Assembly: GCA_947685225.1 (NCBI GenBank)
Contig: CANTUV010000012.1
Location: 3,348,001-3,412,000, forward strand
Length of the DNA stretch: 64,000 nt
Direction: 5' to 3'
Source: Garcia nutans
Taxonomy: Eukaryota; Streptophyta; Magnoliopsida; Malpighiales; Euphorbiaceae
Shown: one piece after another, positions 57,738 through 64,000 of the stretch
Numbering within the stretch: the first letter of the stretch is position 1
Layout: each line of letters opens with the position of its first letter
Made by a program: the position numbers and the translations under genes
The notes under the pieces: model-generated
Databases searched by the model: none
Told to the model about the DNA's origin: nothing
Seen by the model: only the letters and a program-made list of their open reading frames with translations

Positions 57738-59576
57738 CTAATAGTACCACTTGTTTTCTTCAACTTGTTGAGTAAAGTCTTGTAAGAAGATCAAGTTACC
57801 AAAGTTTATTTGTTGGTCATAAAAAGAAAGAGCATTTTCTTCTATTAGAGGTGTTATTTGGGATGCCTTTGTTATCTCTTCTGTAGCTGCCCTTTCCTCC
57901 AAGGCCTTTAATGATGTTGCCTTTCTGTATATCTTGCAAAGCACTATGTCCACCTGCATCAAACAGTGCAAACTTTATCATCTTTCTCTCTAAATAATGT
58001 CTGTATGCACTTATCAATAATTAAACTGATCGATATATATATCGGTGTTTTTAAAATTAGATTGGACAATGTATTGAAATAATTACTGCCTAGGCCATGG
58101 TTCAACTTATTCAATGGGATTAACTCGAATTCAATAATATAATGAATGCATTTTTTATTTATAAATGTTCTTAAAGAATCCAAAAATTATAAAAATTATA
58201 AAATAAAAATTAAAAATAATATGCATCATTAATTCAGAAACATCATATATTAAATCTAATAAATATATAAATGAACCTAATATTTCAAAGTTCACTATAA
58301 ATTTCAATTATCTAAATATTCAATTTAATTTTAAAAATAAAAATAACAATAAACTGAATATAACTAAACCATAATTTTCAATAATTTAAACATTAACTAG
58401 AATTAATAACAATAATAAGAAACAACATGAAACACAACAATTTAAATTATAATCAAAATAAACATCCAAATTAAAATGTCTAATAATTGCATTAGGTGCC
58501 ATTTGTTTTTTCCTTTTTATTTTTATTCAAAAACGGCATAGCATTTATAAAATTGGGTTTGTTTGGTTTAACAACTCGGTTCATTTCGTTCCAACAACTT
58601 TAGCAATTTTAGACAGATTTTTTATATATCTTGTTTTTTAAATACTTCTTACTAGATCAATTTTCAAGTATTAACTTCGTCTGACCAGCTGATCTAGTCT
58701 GATTTTAAGAAATGATTATATATAATTTTCATAATTTTTAACATAATAAATAGATCAAAAATTAATTAATATGATCAATTTCTATCCAAATAAAAAATAT
58801 TAAATTGAGAAGAATTATGAACATATGCACATTGAAATTTAGTGATCAAGTGTGAGGAAATTTTAACTCAGTGATAATTATAAATTATATATTTTTTGAA
58901 TTGAAAGATTATAGACTTGAAATCCTAATAATTAGAACATAATTAATTAAAAAAAATGATGATGATGACATCAAAATTCATCTATGAACATGTTGAATTT
59001 AGCCAAATAATAATTAACAATACCTTAGATAAAGAGTAGGTGGTGGGCAATCTATACTCATTCATCACCCAGTCAGTTCTGCAACCTTTTGGTGCTCTTC
59101 CTTGATAAAAAACCAAAGTCTTTCTAAGACCCAATAACCTTTTCGGATCCTTCAAACACCGAATGGAGCGGTCCGACCCGGTTGCCTTCCAATAACCATT
59201 TGCAGTTGTTCTCTTGGGTCTTCCACCATGCCCATTCTTCTTCTCTCTTGGCACAAAGAAATACCACTCTCTCTCCCCTACTTTTGCAAGCCCTGTTAAT
59301 ATATATAAAAATAATAATCACATTAATTAATATTTAATTACCATTATAATAAAAATAAGTAAAAATCATTATATAATAATGAGATTGTCTAGTTAATAAT
59401 AATTTACGTGGTAAATTCCAAGGTTCATAGTTATAAATGTCCAAGCAACCAATAATATTTTCAGCATGTAATTGTTTTCCTAAGACCATTTTTTTAAGGT
59501 AAAAATCTAAGAGCTCTTCTTCAGTTGGATGAAACCTAAAGCCTGGAAGCTTATCAAACTCCATTGAAGCTGACAT
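57738..59576 (-). CDS. NAC-domain transcription factor, three exons
   Basis: Exons are 59576-59408, 59292-59024 and 57953-57738, with gtaaat/taacag and gtattg/tgcag splice sites in matching phase. The protein has 217 residues and acts in the nucleus as a DNA-binding dimer. Subdomain A is LPGFRFHPTEEELLDFYLKK (10-29); B includes IIGCLDIYNYEPWNLP (41-56). C is EREWYFFVPREKK with the DNA-contact WKATGSDR (91-98), D is GLRKTLVFYQGRAPKGCRTD followed by WVMNEYRLP, and E is DIVLCKIYRKATSLKALEER after the 1070-bp second intron. The C-terminal activation region is short (about 45 residues, ending EENKWYY). The start is ATG 59576 in good context; no transmembrane tail is seen. The two intron positions are the classic NAC ones. 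Subfamily was not assigned. It looks intact. Confidence 0.92.
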
Positions 59577-59664
59577 CTTCAACTTTCAAGTCTGAAATTA
59601 ATTAAAATTTGATCTCTAAATACACAACACAAGACACAAGTGAATTAATAATGCGAAGGCCTCT

Positions 59665-59680
59665 CTTTATATATATATAT
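59665..59680 (-). promoter_or_regulatory. TATA box of the NAC gene
   Basis: Minus-strand tatatatatatataaagag, about 90-105 bases above the start codon. The AT-rich surroundings make the exact position uncertain. Confidence 0.45.
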
Positions 59681-62590
59681 ATACATATAAATAAATATAT
59701 AAAGTATGAAAAAATGAAAGTATGTGAAACTGAAACGAAAATAGACAAATAAATAATATAATGGTGTAACAGTGGGTCTCACACGGGAAGACCATTGACC
59801 TGGAAGAGACTATACTTTTTCATTCTACTTTCTGGGTTTCTTCTCAAACATACAATTTAAGGTCATAATTAATTATATTCGCAAACATACTAATATTAAT
59901 TTAGTTTTCAATTGTAAGGTTATTTCTTTGTAATAATAGTGTGGTAACTAGCCACTTGAGGTCGATAAAATCATCCTTAAATGAACTGCCTCGAAATTTC
60001 CATTGCTTTTTAGAATGGCTTTGATTTCAACTTAGTTTTTGATATAAATAATCCTTGTAGAGTTATGTTGGATAAGATAATAAATACGGTAAAGCTTTTT
60101 TTTTACCGAATTTTAATATAATTGTATATTCAACACTTAAATTCAGAGTCAAAATTTTTTTTTCAAAATTTTCTAGTCTAAAATAAATGTTTGACCGCAA
60201 ATTGCTCGATTAATTCAATAAAAAATAGGAGTTAGTACTCGATTTTGTTGATACCATCTAATAAATTTATTGTTTACTTATTTTTTTCAATCCCAATAAG
60301 TGAATTTTCAAGTTCAACTAACTCATTTTAAAAAAGTTGACTATTTTTTTTTATTTTTTCAAAATTTAAGATCTAATCATTGAATCACAAAAAAAATAGA
60401 AAATAGATTTATAGGTTCAAAGTCTTATAATAAAACTTATATTAATTAAATTAAAATAATTTTTTATTAATTAATCTAGATATGCTGCTAATTGATCTAT
60501 ACAGTTGGTGGGACTCATATTTCAAATTTCATTATAGTCCAAGAGATGACACGTAAGAAATATCTACTACTGTTTCTAAGGACACCCACGATCCCTGCTG
60601 GTGCAGGTTTAACTGGTGCTGAGCCATCTAAATTTCACTTTAAGACTTGACTTTATTTTGCTTCCCATTTGAAACACTTGCAAGCCTTAATTAGTTAAAT
60701 TGCTCTGTGATTTTAATAGTTTTGAAGCACTGTATGGGAAAGTGGTCAGAATCAAAGCAAAAGTTTTTCATCATTGAAGAGCACTGAGTTGCGTTCAAGC
60801 CACGCATGCAGACTGTAGAATAGAGAAAAAAAGAGAGAACCAAACACTTTTTTTAGCATTTGCTGGTAATAAAATTAAGAATTCCATTGATAAAACAGGT
60901 CTTTAATATTAGAAAGGACAACACTTCTTTGAATTTAATCTGATTTAAATTTTATTTTTATTACTTCAAATTTAAAACTAAATTTTAGAAAAAAAAATTA
61001 TTATTATGAGTTACCCAACCCAATTCAAAACTCAGAAATTCCCCAAAGATTATTATTATTTTTCCTTTTTGTGCATATCTACTCAATTGATATATAATGT
61101 AGAACTACTCAGGTAACCCCACTCACATCATAGAGATGACAATTTTTTTTCTAGTTTATTGGAGCTTAAAATAGGCTAAAATAACATTGCAGAGTGTACA
61201 ATCCAAGAAGTTTTCATCTTTTACATTTCTTACTTGATTAGTAATAATGGGCGGAAAATTCTAATTCATAACCCTGCTCATCTTTGAAAATAAAAATTAA
61301 TTAAAGTTATTTTTTTAAATACCATAATTCAAATTAAAATTTGTGATTGGTCTGATCCATGAATGAAAATATAGACTAGATCCATGATATAATTTTTTAT
61401 AATGTGCAATAATTGAGGTCATTGTTCTTTTAAGATTATAAATTAAATTTATTTATTAGTTGTCAAAATATTTTTAAAAGTAATTAGATTTAAAATATAT
61501 ATATTTAATATTATCTATTTAATCTATAAAAACAAAATTTGGGTACATAAAACATAAGATGAGAGGGTTAAAAGTCTAACTAGCTAGATTTAGGTTTGGC
61601 CAACTAAATTATTCACACAAAAACTAAAAATTTCATAGAAAATGTTTCTACTAGAATATTAAAAGTTTAATGATAAAAGGCTTAATATTAATTTGAGGTT
61701 TAAAATCTAATATATACTTTATTTTCTTTAACATTTTCATTGTATTAAACCAGTAAAGTTGTGATTTAATTTTATTTTTGTTAATCACATGAAATTCAAA
61801 GTTGAATTTATAATTTTTCTGGTCTAAAATTATTATTATTATTATTATTATTAGAAGATCATTGTTCTTTTTGTCTTTGCGATTGTTTGAAATACTTATT
61901 GTACACAAAAGTCTTAATAGATTGGGACTAGGCCTGCCCACTTCAAGAAAGTCTAAACTAATGAAGGTATAAATATTATAATTACATAAATTAATAACAA
62001 TATATTTTCCAATTATTTTGGAAAGAAATGGTACAATACACAAAAATTGTGGGGTTATTTTACAAAATTAAAGTTGAAGACACAGAGATGACTAAAAAGG
62101 TACAATGAAATTGCATTATTTCTGTTAAAAAATAAAAATATGTGAATGCGAAATATGACAAAAGACAATTCAGGAAAAAAAAAATGAAAATATATACTGT
62201 ATTCCATTCCAGTTCAAGTCTTTGAATATTATATTTTTTTTCTTTTTGTGGAAATTATTAAATTACATTCAACTTTAATTGGACTTGTTCAAAAGAAATT
62301 CAAAAAAGAAAAAAATGTATTCAAAAAAGAAAAATATTTTTTTCATCAATTAATCTAACCCCTAAACTTTTTTTTTAGTATAAAAGGCCAATTCCTATAA
62401 AATTAATCAACCAAACAACGCATAATCAAAAGATATAAAACTAACTCCTAACTAATAGGCTAACTCCGTACACTCAAACTAAGTCCTTTGATCAAGATAG
62501 CTGCAACAATAAAATTAAAAATAAAATTGGAGGTTGACTATAGCTACAAAGACTCACATATGTTAAAGCCCCTCTCACTAGAGCATGGGC
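59681..62590. other. Intergenic region
   Basis: Upstream of the NAC gene, with no other gene recognised. A short (ATT)n run is at 61829-61852. The minus-strand open frame at 61651-62043 is Ile/Asn/Lys-rich and has no motif. Confidence 0.5.
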
Positions 62591-63116
62591 TGTTGTAATA
62601 AAATTATTTTTGCAGAGTTAAAAATAAAAGTGTTTAATTTAGGTAATTTTTAGTAAAAAATAAAAGTGTCTAACTTAGGTAAAAAAAGTCAAAATGGAGG
62701 TGCCTAACTTAGGTAAAAGAGGTATCTAACCATTTACAAAATTCTATCAATCCATTTTTTGAAGCCTATATAAACTATTTAGCTTTAACTTGAAATTCAT
62801 TCCAAAAAAATTATTAGAGAGTTTTAAAGAGAAAAGTGAGATTTTTCCTAAATATTATCTTTTCTTTTATTAGAGAGGGAGTTTTTAATTTCTCCTATTA
62901 TAAGAGAGGGTATTATTAATTGTACTCTCCTTATTTTAGAAAGAAATTGTTGTAATCTTTTGCTATAATAAAATTCTTCTACAATTTTTTTTTGGTTTTT
63001 TGCTCCAATTAATTTGGAGATTTTTCCACGTAAAACTTTGGAATTCATTATTTTTATTTTGTTTCTCATTTCTACTTCAGTTGTAATTGTATACTCCGTT
63101 CTACAACTTTCTAACA
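62591..63116 (+). repeat. Probable 5' LTR of Copia 3
   Basis: It starts tgttgtaataaaat and ends ctttctaaca, giving TGTT/AACA ends, with gtggtattagagcg directly after. It contains tatataaactatttag (about 62768), a possible TATA box. The left boundary is inferred because no second LTR is visible. Confidence 0.6.
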
Positions 63117-63201
63117 GTGGTATTAGAGCGCCAGGTTTATAGCCTTTTTATTTTTGGTGCTATAGTCAAATCAAGTTAGTGGAAAAGAGGCATATTCAAT
63201 A

Positions 63202-64000
63202 ATGGCAACAAAGTATGATATACAGAAATTCAATGGGAGTAATTTCTCATTGTGAAAAATGAGAATAAAACAGTTTTGAGAAAAGATAACTGCTTGGCAG
63301 CAATTGGAGATAGGCCTGCTGAAATCACTGATGATGGCAAGTGAAATGAGATGGATGGCAATGCTATTGTTAATCTGCACCTAACACTAGCCGATGGAGT
63401 ATTGTCAAGTGTGGCAGAGTAAAAGACAGCAAAAGAGATATGGGATACTTTGATAAAATTGTACGAGGTCAAATCACTGAACAATAAAATTTTCTTGAGG
63501 AAAAAACTTTACACCCTTCGGATGATATAATCAACTATGGTGACAGACCACATCAACACCCTCAACACTTTATTTTCACAGCTCACAGCAATGGAACATA
63601 ATATAGAGACAGGTGAACTTGCTGAAATTCCACTTCAAAGTCTACTTGATTCGTATGATCAACTCATCATCAACTTAACCAACAACATTGAAGTTCTAGT
63701 CTTTAATGATATTGTAGCTGCAGTTCTTGAAGATGAAAGTCGGCGCAAAAACAAAGAAGATAGATAAGGAGGCTCACAGCAAGCTGAAGCTTTGACAGTA
63801 ATAAGAGGGAGATCAACAGAACGTGGCCCCAGTAGGAGTCAAAATCAGAGTAGATCAAAATTCAAAAGTAAGAAGAATGTCAAGTGTCATCATTGTGGCA
63901 AGAAAGGCACTACAAAAGGGAGTGTTGGTATCTCAAGAAGAATGGAGAAGCCAAAGGAAAAGGTCCTGAGTCGTCAAATGCTCAGGGTTGTGTAGCAAGT
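63202..64000 (+). pseudogene. Copia 3 gag, partial and decayed
   Basis: It begins MATKYDIQKFNGSNFSL, then a stop at the place of the conserved Trp (63256-63258), MRIK, a shift and stop, CLAAIGDRPAEITDD, and another Trp-to-stop. It continues NEMDGNAIVNLHLTLADGVL, KEIWDTLIKLYEVKSL and, open from 63537, MVTDHINTLNTLFSQLTAME to AAVLEDESRRKNKEDR. The zinc knuckle starts KCHHCGKKG, but one missing base near 63912 shifts the frame; the correct frame continues YKRECWYLKKNGEAKGKG. The gene leaves the window at 64000. Confidence 0.87.

Larger units (their letters stand above)
62591..64000 (+). mobile_element. Copia LTR retrotransposon 3, 5' part, runs off the window
   Basis: An inferred 5' LTR (62591-63116), a primer-binding site tggtattagagcgcc (63118) and a decayed gag are present. 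No pol or 3' LTR is within the window. Confidence 0.8.

Noticed and set aside
61651..62043. 130-codon minus-strand frame
   Set aside because: Ile/Asn/Lys-rich, includes an (ATT)n-derived Ile run; base composition explains it.
1..64000. CRISPR array, operon, ribosomal RNA or organelle DNA
   Set aside because: No regular short spaced repeats, no rRNA motifs and no bacterial gene layout; introns and plant families point to nuclear plant DNA.

Overview
This is a 64-kb piece of a flowering-plant nuclear genome, almost certainly a eudicot. It is very AT-rich. Its genes are sparse, and some contain spliceosomal introns. It carries plant-only families (NAC factor, P-type PPR protein, DUF241/BPS1-like proteins, RALF-like peptide, S1-type self-incompatibility homologue, hevein-domain class I chitinase) and many plant transposons (Copia, a Gypsy/Tat-like remnant, RTE-type LINEs, tRNA-derived SINEs, MITEs). 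Nothing prokaryotic or organellar is visible. The species cannot be fixed from the sequence alone.

Layout. 1-5.3 kb: AT-rich spacer with several MITEs, one a 690-bp Mutator-like foldback with a 9-bp target duplication. 5.3-11.1 kb: a plant self-incompatibility-homologue (SPH) gene on the minus strand, cut in two by a complete but decayed Copia element (5514-10888). 11.3-15.5 kb: the 3' end of a Gypsy-like element with an antisense extra ORF and one LTR, abutting a Copia integrase/RT fragment. 16.2-17.3 kb: a large foldback element. 19.9-33.8 kb: a dispersed DUF241 family with two intact genes and one broken copy, an HMA-domain gene with a probable frameshift, an Au-type SINE and MITEs. 37.3-38.7 kb: an intronless PPR gene broken by a 31-bp insertion that looks like a tiny retroposition event. 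41.2-46.5 kb: a young Copia element on the minus strand with both LTRs and a perfect 5-bp target duplication. 47.4-52.7 kb: a tandem duplication carrying a RALF-like gene and its pseudogene. The pseudogene is hit by a SINE, and the flank of the gene copy is hit by a full-length RTE-type LINE. 52.8-55.2 kb: a truncated second LINE, then a truncated chitinase. 55.2-56.6 kb: a tandem repeat split by a foldback insertion. 57.7-59.6 kb: a three-exon NAC gene. 62.6-64 kb: the 5' end of a third Copia element that runs off the window.

Genes that look able to make a normal protein are DUF241 (19925-20791), DUF241 (32920-33831), RALF-like (48616-48837) and NAC (57738-59576). The HMA gene can still make a shortened protein. 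The genes do not form one pathway. The main story is repeated gene breakage, where target-site duplications allow insertion events to be read base by base. I found no convincing new molecular system. The most notable items are the split SPH gene, the 31-bp micro-insertion in the PPR gene and the SINE/LINE-marked RALF duplication.
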